From: Apis mellifera
Lineage: Eukaryota; Arthropoda; Insecta; Hymenoptera; Apidae
Direction: 5' to 3'
Assembly (NCBI RefSeq): GCF_003254395.2
Contig: NC_037648.1
Span: 9,426,009-9,490,008, forward strand
DNA: 64,000 nt
Positions within the stretch are counted from its first letter, which is position 1. Each line of letters starts with the position of its first letter. Below, piece by piece: positions 1 through 12,411 of the stretch. The position numbers and the translations under genes are program-made. The notes under the pieces were generated by a model. It searched no databases. It saw only the letters and a list, made by a program, of their open reading frames with translations, and was not told the DNA's origin.

Positions 1-500
1 TTTAGGTTTACGATCTTATATCAATGATTAAACAGAGAAATTTCGGCTATTATGCGCATGCAGCCCAGTTGGAAACCTCGGGGCATTTATAGGGTGAGTA
101 ATAGTTCCATATTTAGAGCAACTTTGGTACGAAAGCTTCTTTCGAGATTGTGCTACGAGGCATTCCTCGTCTTGCGCTCTCTGCGGCGGGCGAGAAATTT
201 ATCGCGTAACTTTATGATGAATTTCGCACGACAATTCCGTTACCAGATCTTTCTCCCTTTTGTATTTTAAAACACGTCGTATATTTCGAGAATATTTTAA
301 CGCGATAACGTCGCCATTTCAAAAATTATATCCTTCAATGTAAAATTTGAAGAGAAAGAAATTCTAAAATTTTGCAAATTGCGTACTGATATTGGAAGGA
401 ATATATTTGAAAACTTATTTCCAAATCTTCTTCTAATATCAAATAATAATACTAATAATAATAACGTTTCCAAAACTCGAGCAAAGATGATTGTCTTCAG
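1..500 (+). other. Multiplexin intron with one candidate upstream exon
   Basis: Non-coding sequence upstream of the first confident collagen exon. One candidate exon, about 36-93, runs from a weak acceptor (AACAG) to a good donor (AGG|gtgagt). It reads EISAIMRMQPSWKPRGIYR and ends in phase 0, which fits the next exon. There is no Gly-X-Y repeat and the acceptor has little pyrimidine tract, so this exon is only a possibility. Nothing else is visible from 94 to 500. Confidence 0.3.
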
Positions 501-3500
501 ACGGAAGGCATCACGATGAGACCAGGACTACCAGGGCAGAAAGGCGAGGCAGGCCTTCCAGGAAGTCCAGGACCAAAAGGAGAGACGGGAATCGCTGGTG
601 CCAAAGGTAACAAAGGCGAGCCAGGTCACAAAGGCGCGAAAGGAGATCACGGGAATGAGGGTGCTCGAGGAATTCAAGGATCGAAGGGTGAACCTGGTGC
701 ACCGGGAGCGCCGGGTCTCCCTGGTGCGCCAGGTGAGAATGGAAGGCCAGCCGAAAAGGGCGATAAAGGAGACACAGGACCAGAAGGGAAGCCAGGCCCC
801 CCGGGAGCGCCTGGACCGCCAGGATTGCCTGGATTAAGCGGTCCTGGAGGGGTAAACGTTGGAGAATCGAGTAAGAATTATTATCTCATAATTCATTTAC
901 AATTGTCCATTATACAAAGAAATAATTGAATCAACATATTTTTAAATATGATAATTTTGAAATATATTTCGAAATGATATATAATATTAATGATCCTTTT
1001 GTTGAATTATTATATATTAATCGATATTTGGAGATTCATCAAATCGAACATGCACGATATTTTCCTAAATAATTAATTCGCCAGAAGATAGATTTAAAAA
1101 AAACAAATTCCATTCTCATACTGAATGAGAACTCATATGAATATCGAAAAATACAAAATGATCGATTATCATCTGCTGAAAATAAAGAAAATCATTACTA
1201 AAAAAAAATACAAACACAATTTTATATCATCCTCCAAATATCATTGTATCGTCGCACAAAATTACAATTCTCCCTTTTATCTTAGCCACGTTAACGTGAA
1301 CAATTACGTTCCTGGATTAATTACATACGAATTAATTAGTGTTAAGGGAAAAAGGCGACAAAGGAGAGGGTGGTGCGCGTGGTTACAAAGGGGACAAGGG
1401 CACCAAAGGCGAGAAGGGAGATAAAGGTGATTCTGGACCAGCCGGAATTCCCGGTGTAAATGGTATTCAAGGACCGCAAGGGAACAAAGGCGAGCCAGGC
1501 AAGGATGGAGTTGCCGGTGTTCAGGGAATCGCGGGTGCAAAAGGTGAAAAAGGTGAGAGAGGTCCGCCAGGAGCCACCGCTATAGCGAGTTCCGGAGACT
1601 ACATCACGATCAAGGGTGAGAAGGGCGCGGAGGGGAAGAGGGGGAGAAGAGGACGCCCTGGACCACCGGGACCCGTCGGCCCACCTGGAAAGCCGGGAGC
1701 GATGGGAGAAATTGGGTTGCCTGGATGGGTGGTACGAGAAAACTTCTTTTTATTACTTCCTCCTACTTTCTCTCTCTCTATCTCTCTCTCTCTCTCTTTT
1801 TTTTATCGATCAATCCCTCTATTTCCGTTTGATTTCTTATCCGTCAATAGAATGGAGTTTCGGTAAAATTATTTTATTATCGCTTCTTTGCACGAATGAT
1901 TGCGTGTTATTTAATCTTGTATGCAGTGTTATAAAATGTGTATTTTTTTTTTCCTTTTTTCTTTGTTGTTGACAGTATATGGGAGAAATAATTTTTCTTG
2001 AATTATATTTAAAATGACAAGAGGTGATGTATGAATAAGATGAAATATAATTTTACAGAGATCGTGTATCTAATGGTACTGAAAGATGTAAAATATATTG
2101 CATATGTCGTCCATATATTTGAAAAATAGAACAGTAGTCTAAAATCTATGTATAATTACAATATTTTCAGTCGTGAGAATTTTCCAATTAACTATTCTAG
2201 CTAATTTGATGTATCGTACGAGGAACAATAATCGATAACTCAAATATTAAGAGTAGAGCCAACAAGCTAAGATAAACTACCGGTGGCTTTTGACAGATTC
2301 TGTAACTTTGAGGGCTATGCGGGTCTAAGTTTCAAAGCCTTAGATCAATTGCTGGCCACCTACCTACTTTAATCTTGTAATAGACAAGTATCAATCTATA
2401 AACTTTATCAGATATAATCTCAAGACGTTAATTCTTCGTAAAAATAGTTGATGTTTTTCTTCATTTCGATATTTTAGAAAGAAAAAAATTGTTATGCACG
2501 CTTTCTGTGGAAATTTTTTTCCCAATTTTCATGAGAAGAAAGAATCGTATAATAATTATCATATACTCCCTGTTACTGGAAACAATTATCAATTAATCAT
2601 TAACATATAAAGTAATAAAAATCTAAAATTACAATATGCTTTTTTCAATGCCATCCACAGAACACCATGAAAGTGAGTATCACATAACACTCTTCAATAG
2701 AAAAGATAATAGCGATACACTCGTCGCATTAATTCGAAACGTCTATCAATGAAACTTGATCGATTAATCGATTGTTATAGAGTATTATTTATCTCGATTA
2801 ACAATGTAACGATCATAATCAGATCATAAAACAAGAAATCACAACAATCGAGCGAAGTGTATGCTAGATTGAACTGCATGCGAGATTAATTAAAGGTTTA
2901 ATGAACGTAGAATATTCATGAGTGAAGGAAGGTAGGGTATAAGCTCTATATATCGGTAACTATTTCTAACAGGGTCGTCCTGGAACTCCCGGACTTCCTG
3001 GACCTGTTGGACCAGCGGGGCCCAAGGGAGAAAAAGGAGAACCGGGCACACCGAGCCCTTATGGAGTCTCTGTCGGCGTAAGTATTATTCATTCACAGAT
3101 TGCGCTTCGAAATTGTGCGATTGAATACCCGTAAGCAATTTTCGTGTTGTCGATCGTATCAGAGAAATTTTGCGAATACCACGAAAAACATATGCGAAAA
3201 ACAATTTTAAACTGTTGAAAATTTAATAGCGTGTTTCGATTAAAAAACGTAACGAAACTTTGTCGTAATATTGAATATTTTTTTAAAGTTTACATTGAAA
3301 ATTAATTTTTTCTACTTTTAAATATCCATCCATCCAGCTCCGAGTTCTTGGTTTACGTTTAATCATCTCTAGCAATTGTATAAGGGAAAAGAAACACCTG
3401 GTGGATAGAAAAGAAATTGAAAAGAATAATTCGATTCAACGATGCGATATGATCTTTTAAGAGTAAAAAATATTCTATGAAAATTAATAGAGAAAATAAT

Positions 3501-6500
3501 AGAGAGGAGATTAGCGGGGAGGAAAGGAGAATTGTTCGAGAATTTCCAACGCGAAACGAATAAAAATAATGGATGCATCTTTTATCCTATCTTGCATGAT
3601 AAATTGAAATTCTACAGGATCGATTCCTGTTACAAAATTTTTCGAAATTTGCAAGTCATTCTTTTCTTCTATGCATGTAATAGTTTATGAATTTAAAAAT
3701 GTTTTTTTCCCCCCTCTTTTTTTAACCCGATTCGACTCGATCTTTGCCAAGCTTGTTTAATCACCGTTACAACGCGAAACGTACGAGTTACAGCTACAAA
3801 CGAGCGAACTCGAACATTTTTTAGTTGGAACGACCACTTTGTGAAACTCACGAAACTTGTAACAGTGCTCGTAGATCACCGTGTACACCCGCAAGTCTCA
3901 TTGAACAAACCATAGAAAGCGCAGAGTGACGGAAATTAATGCAAGTGTGCGCTTGACGCTCGTTCCTTCTATTTTTATCCATTTCTTTTTTTTCTTTCTC
4001 CCTCTTTCTTTTTCCTCCTCGATCCTACTCTTTTTCATCTTTGTCGGCAAACGAAGCCGCGAACTCGATTTATTCGGCGTCCCAAACAGAAATTCGTCGA
4101 AATTTCGTCGCCGACAAGTGACAACCGACGAGCACGACCGAATGCTCGTGGCAGGGCTTAATTCACAACACTTTGGTTTAAAAGCTGAGCCAACGTAAGG
4201 CAAACTCGACGCTTTTATTGCGCTCTCGAATGGCTTCGCATCGACGAAAACACGTACCGAGATTTATACCGATTTGCATTTGGTGAAACTAGAAACTTTC
4301 AAGTGCTTTCTTTTTTTTTTTTTTTTTTAAGATTGCGATATGTTCATGATGTTTCTTCGTGGAAATTAATTTATATTTCAAACGTATCACGTATCGAAAA
4401 AATTACTATTCAATGCAATTTCTTCGTTTAAATTTATTGGAAATATTTTTTTTATATTATTTTCCTCCTTCCCTCAGTGATATTTTAAATTTCTCAAATT
4501 TTAAATAATTTCCAGGTAAAGGGTGATAAAGGAGACGATGGTTTCCCTGGAATTCCAGGACAACCTGGGAGGGAAGGTCAAAGAGGGCCACCAGGACCTC
4601 CAGGACCACCTGGACCACCATCTCAAGGAAATTATATTCCAGTCCCGGGACCTCCAGGACCTCCTGGGCCACCAGGTCCGCCTGGATTATCTTTAATCGG
4701 ACAGAAAGGAGAGCCAGGAATCGGAAGAAGTCACATCTTTGGTGAAAGAGATTATTATGGAGTTAGACAAGGTAAAAAAATATTATTAGACATGATAAAA
4801 TAATATCAGAGTTTAATAAAAATATTGTAATCATCATTATACGAATACAAAGCAAAAATTTATCTACAATGTTGTTCGTTTAAAATATTTTTTGAATATC
4901 TATTGTATTAATGATTCGATGCTTATGATTTAATCAAAGATATTTAATTAAAAATATATAGAAAAACATAAATTTATAACTTCAGAATTTAATATAAATT
5001 TTAAAAATACAAATATCTTGTTAGTTCAAAGTGTTAAAAAAAAACACATTCCATATCCTACGCTGCAAGGACCAAGAACTAGTCTAGATGAACTGAAAGC
5101 ACTGCGGGAATTAAAACAATTGAAGGAACTAAAAGAACATTTAGGTAATATATGCTAGATTTTAAATATCATAAAAAAAATCCCTAAAGACACATTATTT
5201 TTCTTCATGTATTCTGAATTCGAAAAATTATATAATAAATATAATGCATCTCTAAAACTGCCTTCTAATTCTATAATCTATAAAATTTTTATAAGGTGCT
5301 GGAACAACTGCAACCAGAGGTCCTCTCGAAAGCACAACGAAGATTGTACCAGGAGCAGTAACTTTTCAAAATACCGAAGCTATGACAAAAGTAAATGAAT
5401 TCTACTGTTTTAAAAATTCATTTTGCATAATTTCAATAATATATAAATATTTTAATCTTGTTATATTTTTAGATGTCTGCCGTGAGCCCAGTTGGAACAT
5501 TAGCTTATATTATAGATGAACAAGCGCTACTTGTTAGAGTGAACAATGGCTGGCAATACATTGCAGTTAGTATAAAATTTTTCTATATATTGTAAAATTG
5601 TAAAATTTATATAAATTCTAAACAAGATACAAAAGAATGTTTCTTTAAATTTACTTTTTTTCATTTTAAATTTTAATATCCTTAAATTCAAATTTTTAAA
5701 TTTAAATTATAACACTGATTTAATATATATCTATTAATATATATATCTGCTTGATATTTCTAATTTAAATAGATTGTAAACTAAAATACTCGATTATTAA
5801 TTTAAAATATATATCTTGTTAAATAAAATTTCTTTATGTCATCATTGAAATTATTCTAAATTCTAATATATAATATATTATAATAATATCTAAATTCCTT
5901 AATCTTATCCTTAATTTAGTGTTCAGTTATTTAATAGTATCCTTTCAATTCAAATATTTATACTATGTTGCATAGTTGGGCTCACTTTTACCAATAACTA
6001 CACCAGCACCACCGACTACATCACCACCCCCGGTGAATCCACCTTTTGAGGCTTCTAATCTGATCAATCAAATACCCGTAAAAGCAGATGGAACAGGGGT
6101 GAGTATTCTATATCTTAATCCTGTTGAGCACAAAATTTTATCGATAAAAATTAAACTAATATACTATCTAATTTTGATTGAATAATTTTCCTACTATACT
6201 ACTACGAAGTGGTATCCACGAATGGTAAGACATCAAGAGGATTAATTTTCTCATATTTTTCTTTTTAATTTTTGTTGTTAAAAATACTCCGTTTCATTTT
6301 GTTTTCAAGATAAAAAAATTTATATTCTTTTCGTTTCCTAACATTAATAATAAATACAAGAACATCACATTGATATTTACAATTTTCAGTTACGAATGGC
6401 TGCTTTGAACGAACCCTTTACCGGGGACATGCACGGTGTACGAGGAGCTGACTACGCTTGTTATCGACAAGCGAAGCGAGCTGGTTTGAGGGGTACATTC

Positions 6501-7422
6501 CGCGCATTCCTCAGCTCTAGAGTTCAAAATGTTGACAGCATCGTGAGGCTCGGAGATCGAGATTTGCCTATCGTTAACATAAAAGTAATTTACCATCTAA
6601 AATACATTAATTCTGATATAAAATCTATTTGTGAAAAATTCTTTCAGTAATTTTCTATGAATGTATCACATATATTACAAAATACTTTTTGATTCGTCAG
6701 GGGGACGTTCTCTTCAACTCGTGGAAGGAAATGTTCAACGGAAACGGGGCCTATTTCTCACAAAACCCAAGAATCTACAGTTTCAATGGGAAAAATATCC
6801 TCACTGATTTTGCATGGTAAATAAGATAGAAATAACATTGATAGAAGAAAAAATTTAAAATTTTTTTATAAAATCTACATCTAACATGATTTTTTTAAAT
6901 AAAATTTTAATGTTATATTTTTCAGTTGAAAAATGTTAATAATTTATAACAATTATAGTCTTTCAATTAAACAATAAGAATAAAAATAAAGATTAATAGA
7001 AAATCATTTCAAAAAAAGAAAGAAGATTTATATTGTTAAAACAAATGTTTCTATCTAAACAATTAAAATTATATTGTAACATTGTAACTATCAAATTTAT
7101 TATAATTATCATTTTCTGACATTTCAGGCCAGAAAAAGTGGCATGGCACGGATCACATAAATTAGGAGACCGAGCGATGGACACGTATTGCGACGCTTGG
7201 CATTCAAGTAGTTCAGATCGTTACGGATTAGGATCACCGTTAACAGGAGGACGCCTCTTGGAACAAGTTCGTTATTCCTGCGACAACAAGTTCGCGCTAC
7301 TCTGTATAGAAGTAACCAGCGAGACCACAAGGAGGAGGAGAAACGCCGAAATTGCGGAGGACGAGGACGAGATGTCGGAAAACGATTACAAGGAATACTT
7401 GGATTCTCTGATGGAAGACTAA
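501..7422 (+). CDS. Mp: Multiplexin (collagen XV/XVIII alpha chain), 3' part of gene, ends in endostatin
   Basis: Basement-membrane collagen of the multiplexin family; the 5' end lies left of the window. Model exons: 501-870, 1340-1731, 2973-3077, 4516-4771, 5025-5144, 5296-5390, 5473-5565, 5976-6098, 6390-6584, 6701-6816, 7128-7422, giving 719 residues in window with every phase matching. Exons 1-4 carry interrupted Gly-X-Y triplets rich in GEKGDKG and GPPGPPG. Exons 6-7 hold the trimerization domain (VSPVGTLAYIIDEQALLVRV, NNGWQYIA). Exon 8 is a Pro/Thr-rich hinge (TTPAPPTTSPPP). Exons 9-11 encode endostatin, with four cysteines (DYACYRQA, DTYCDAW, YSCDNKFALLC) as the fold requires. The N-terminal HxH zinc ligands known from human endostatin are not obvious. 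The first junction (870/1340) is least sure; 851 is an alternative donor but breaks phase. Confidence 0.93.
2661..2672 (+). other. Candidate 12-nt microexon in multiplexin intron
   Basis: A strong acceptor (ccatccacag) and good donor (AAA|gtgagt) enclose AACACCATGAAA, phase 0 to phase 0, adding NTMK. With donor 1728 instead of 1731 upstream, the protein would read GLP-GWN-TMK-GRP, keeping glycine spacing in multiples of three. Inference from splice signals only. Confidence 0.3.
6210..6224 (+). other. Candidate 15-nt microexon between hinge and endostatin
   Basis: TGGTATCCACGAATG lies between an acceptor (ctactacgaag) and a good donor (gtaaga). It is phase 0 on both sides, so inclusion would add WYPRM just before LRMAALNEP. 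Only splice motifs support it. Confidence 0.3.
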
Positions 7423-8820
7423 CCTTTATACCATTTCCTTCCTAATCTTTTTATTCCTTTCTTTCTCTCTTCTTCTTGTTCTTCTTTTTCTTCTTTCTTC
7501 TTTCTCTATCTTTTAACATAAACTATTTGATAACAGCATCATTGTATAAATAGAAATCGAGATGAGTAAATCATATATTGTTCCTGTTTAATTAACTAGT
7601 GAAAAAGAATGGACAAAAAGAAAGAAACATAAAACAAGCATTCAAACATAGTTTATCAACTAAATGCAATGTAACATACCATCTCATTTCTAATCATAAA
7701 ATTTACTTGTAATTCACAAGATTATATCTTTATCGAGTCATTAACCAACGCTTTAAACGAATTTCCGTTCTCTCTTTAAGAAATAAGACTGATCGTTTAG
7801 ACATCGTTAATCAGTGTTTCATATCAATTACTTCGCCTATACTCTTAATCCGTCATCATTATCAAGCGTCAAATAAAAACTCGATGCTATTAGGAGTTCC
7901 CTACATCACAATAAACGTCCAGTACTTATATCATTGCTACAGAGAGGAGATTCTTCGAAGCGTGATCAAGATGTTCACCCGAGTCACAATTTACCGTTAA
8001 GGTATTAAAAGAAAAAAAACGGGACAAAAAAAAAGAAGATAAACTAATGATTATCTTACGACCTAATAAAAATGTCGGAGTTCATATCCGCAATCGAATT
8101 GCATTTACACTTTAGCCAATACATATGAGTGTGTATGTTAGATGTAAGAAACAAGTTGATAAAAGAAAAAAAGGATTCCGTAAAAGATTATTGAGTTTTT
8201 TGCATTTGGAATCCGGATTTATGCTCTGTGTATAATTTGTGGCGGACACGATGCGATAGTATTATATATATAATTGCATGAATGTATGAAGCTGCAGATT
8301 CATAGACGTAACATATGTATATGCAGCAAAAGAATTATTTAGAAATTGAATTGTGAATAATTATGAATTACGCTTCGAAAATTATTCGGCATATATGTAG
8401 CAATATTTTATAACTTACGTATAGTTCTTGTTTAAAAAGAAACACGTTACTACTCACAAACTATCGTTGTCTTAATCGTCGTTGGCCTCTGCTTTTACAT
8501 CGAGCATAAATCGAGTCTAAGTCAGTGTCTATAATTCGAAGATACGATATATTACTAATATTAAACTAATTTATTACGATTAGATAGAGAAAACGTCGGT
8601 CTATACCTTTAGGTTGTCAGCATGCTTGTTGGCGAATCAATTTCATATCGGAAAATAAAGAAAGAAAATTTCCTCGATGCCATAATGTAGATCTTGACGT
8701 ACCGATGTAAAACCAATTATCTTTCGATATAGTTTGCACCGACGACTGTTTTAGTTCGAAATTTTGTATTATTTGTACACTTTATTATTGTCTTTCTAAA
8801 TAAAAAACGGAAAGTACATT
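7423..8820 (+). other. Multiplexin 3' UTR (inferred)
   Basis: After the TAA at 7420-7422 the sequence stays less AT-rich than the neighbouring intergenic DNA for about 1.4 kb, then drops sharply after about 8820. Several AATAAA signals occur; the one at about 8799, in a context of TTTCTAAATAAAAAACGG, coincides with the composition change and is the best candidate 3' end. No open frame is visible. Confidence 0.5.
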
Positions 8821-9649
8821 TAATGGAGTCTTGAATCGAATTCGATTTATCAATGTGACTTCGATATTACATTCGATTTTCGATACTCTAATGAATTTGA
8901 AAATGGATTGATCTAATTGTGCTATGTTCAGATCAGTAAAATTATTTATTATTAAAATATATACGAATTATTTCAAAGGAAGAACAGATATATATGAAAT
9001 ATTTAATTTTTTTAATATATTAAATATAAACATATATATAATTATTTCATTATATAAATCTTAATTTTTATTATTCTGTCAAACAACTAAATATATACTG
9101 TTCAAATCCTAAGAAATTATTCATAATTGCTAAAATGATTACAACACAATGATATAAAAGTAAGTATAATTTTTATGTATTTTTTATTAATAATTTTTAT
9201 TTAATACTAATTAAAGTATATAGAATATTCATTTGTATATGGAAAATACAACAGATATGGATTCCATATACTAAAATAAAGAAAAAAATTTATATATTTG
9301 TTTATAATATAATTATTTTTGACATATTTTATATTTATATTGAAGCTACAGATCATATGTCATCTCAATTTCTTTGAAGATAAATTATTACAATACAAAT
9401 CAAGTAATAATTTGAAAATAAATTCATATTAAATATACATTTTATTATTTTATATAAATTTTTTTTTTTAGTATAAAATTCATCTCTGTTGTATTTCTCA
9501 CATACAACTGAACATACTAATTTCGTGATATTAAGGATTAATATTAGGATTTATAAAAAAATGTTAGAAAAAATTGTAAAAGTTTCATTCATACATTCAT
9601 ACTGTACATTTTTGTTTTTTTTTATAAATATTATATTTTTAAAAGATAA
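8821..9649. other. Gap between convergent multiplexin and THOC1 genes
   Basis: Very AT-rich sequence with no coding signal on either strand. The part nearest 9650 should be THOC1 3' UTR (minus strand). Nothing else was seen. Confidence 0.5.
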
Positions 9650-12411
9650 TTAAGATTTTAAAATAGCTAATGCTTCTGTAAATTTTAAACCTTCTAAGAT
9701 ATATGCTAAATTTTCCATCGACGCGTCAACGTCTTCTTCCGCCCAAATTTCCAGCATATTTTTACACTGCTCGTATGGCGTTGGCTTACCTTGAAAAAAT
9801 GAAATCTAGAAAAAAAATATATAATTATAGCTTATAATTTTTCTTTTATATATATATTATATATTTAGATATTTATTTACTTCTTCACTTGTATAACCAA
9901 ATTTGGTTGCTAATTTTTTCCAATCGTTTTTCAAAATTTCTGACAGTCTCGCTACCATTTCAGGTGTCACTTTTGTTAGTTTTCGTCCTTTTGTATCGGT
10001 ACTTTCGGTTTCAACTTGCTCATTATCTTGTTTAAGAACATCTTCATTAAATTCCTGATCATTTGCTTCTGGTGGTGGAGTCTCCTCCGTTTCTAATTTT
10101 ATATCTGACTGTGTCTGCTTTCAAAGTTAAAATAATTCATTTTTAAATTTAGGCATTAATATATAAGAACATAATATAAAAATAATAAAATAATAGTGTT
10201 ATACTTACTGGACGATCTTTAGCAATTTTTTTAATCATTGTTTCTAAATATTCAGGAAGTTTATTAATAGGATAATTCCCATGAACAAAAAAATGGGGAC
10301 TACGTCTAGCCAATAATCTTAATGCTCTCCAACCGAAATTTCCATCATTTACTTTCCTGTAATAAATAACAAAAATAATCAACATGTAATTTTTTAATTA
10401 AATTTAATAATATGAAATACATATGTAAAAGAATATTTACTTGTATTCATCTTCTACCATTGCATTGGGATCTAATTGCATAATAGCTTCTTCAAAATAT
10501 GTTTCTAAAGATGGAAGAAAATCTCTTTCTTTGGATTTACATGCTTCAAGATTATTGGGACACAGATTCCATAATTTTGTAAGTTCTGGGCTACAAATAA
10601 TAAAATTGAATTGCATATTTAATATGAAAATAAAATATAATAAATTTTTTTAAATGATTGCTTACTTTCCCATATGATATTTTCCAACTGTTTGAGCATC
10701 TCTAATAACATCTCCAATTCTGCGTTTTGGCCTCTTTGGTTTCCTTAAATCTTCTATATCAGTGCTAGAATCTGGAGCTGGCTTTTTGAATGCTGGACAT
10801 CCTTCATTTTTCCAAGCATTCCAATGCTCTTCGCGTTTTAATATATTTTTAACAGTTTCTGCAAATGTAGGACCATCAGGAGGTGTTTCTGTCAATAAGG
10901 CATACACTTGCTCTGTGGTTGCTTTTACCCAGTCTACTTGGTCAGGTTTCAGTTCATGTGTTTCACTTAAAAAATACAAAAGTTATTGAGACTCTGAGAT
11001 ATTGATAACTTGAAACACTATTTAAGGAAAGCAGACCTTGTCTCATAGCCACTGGCAAGGAAGCTTTGGAAAACAAACATCGTTTTATAGCTTTCAAAGT
11101 CATTTTACTAATGATTTATTTAAAAATGTGCAATTCTATCAAAAGGAATTGTGAATTCAATTGTAATAAAATATAGTATATAAAAATGTATATAAATTAT
11201 AGATACTTACGCTTTAAATTTAACAGTGCTATTAAGATATTGGAAAAGAATGAGAAATTGCAATAATACATATCGCCTGAAATTTGAATCAGATAATTGT
11301 AGTTCCAATAATTTCTGATTTGTCAAATATTTTGCAAAATAAGGAGTTTCTTTATGGGATCCTTCTATAGAAGAATCAACTTTAATACATGTTGAAGGAT
11401 AATTACGTTGTTCTTCTAATTTAAAAGATGAAAATGCAGATAATACGCTTGAAGCATGCTGAAAAATTATATATAAAAAATAATAAAAGATATATAAAAG
11501 ATTATGACAAAAAATATAATTATATTTTAATAATTATACTAATATAAAATTATAATTATACTAATATAAATTTATAATATTTAAACTTACTGCTGAAAAT
11601 ACTTTCCAGTGCATTTTCTGATAACATTGATTAGGATTTCTAAAAAAATCTTGAAGTGCCCAAAATTTTCTATATAAATTATAATCAATTGGCACTTTAG
11701 TTTCTGATTTATCATCATCTTTAGTTATTTGTTCTAAATCATCTCCTTCTGATTTTTCAGAACCAAATTCTGTGTGATTTTCTAAGTTAAATTCACTAAC
11801 AATATTAAGACCAGATCTCTCAGAAAAAGGAAAAAACTTAGCTAAAAATAAAAGAATTCTTCCACAAAATACAGTTTGTTGTGATCTAGATAATCTTCTA
11901 AGTAAATCATTGCACATTCTTAATAAATTATTTTTACAAGCACTAAAGAACAAATCTTCTTTCCACACAACTACATTGTTTTCAACAAAAGTAAAAAGTT
12001 GTTCACATCTATCAAGTGTCATTGAATCAAATATATCTCCAAGTAACATCACTGGCATACTTGCAGTTGCTAAATCTTTTCTACATAATTCAATACAAAA
12101 TGTAATATAAGTCTCAAGTAATTGCACATTGTTCAATGCATTTTCAGATAATATTACAAGAAGCGTATCCCTTAATGCTTGATCAATTGCAGCTTTTCTA
12201 TCACTATCATTTGTACACCGTTCTGTACATTTTTTTTGAAATGTCTGTATATCTGATACTTTAAAACATTGTTGTAAATAATCCTAAAAAGGCAAATGAA
12301 GATATCGTTTAAATACGTATATCATATAACCTCCGAATTATTATTAATTGTACATATATATATTATTATTCTTACACTATATTCTTTTCTTAATACTTCG
12401 AACATAGCCAT
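9650..12411 (-). CDS. THOC1: THO complex subunit 1 (THOC1/Hpr1), complete
   Basis: Core subunit of the nuclear THO/TREX complex, which couples transcription to mRNA packaging and export. Minus-strand exons: 12411-12376, 12283-11591, 11458-11211, 10965-10666, 10590-10441, 10356-10209, 10117-9881, 9805-9650. They join in phase to 655 codons, close to the human protein's usual length. Family signatures: VPIDYNLYRKFWALQDFFRNP, HWNAWKNEGCPAF, NFGWRALRLLARRSPHFF. The C-terminal ~85 residues (VTPEMVARLSEILKNDWKKL to the end) are the expected death domain. The start is the first in-frame ATG (MAMFEVLRKEY). The acceptor at 10117 is a tandem AAG/CAG pair, so one Gln may be optional. A lysine/arginine-rich stretch (LRKPKRPKRR) may be a nuclear localisation signal. 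The gene is tail to tail with multiplexin. Confidence 0.95.

Noticed and set aside
511..929. Overlapping open frames on both strands within the collagen exons
   Set aside because: Shadow frames produced by the GC-rich Gly-X-Y codon pattern; only the frame with glycine every third residue is coding.
3898..4203. Open frames of 90-101 codons on both strands in a multiplexin intron
   Set aside because: Low-complexity Phe/Ser or Lys/Arg translations from a pyrimidine-rich tract, with no domain and no conserved motif visible.
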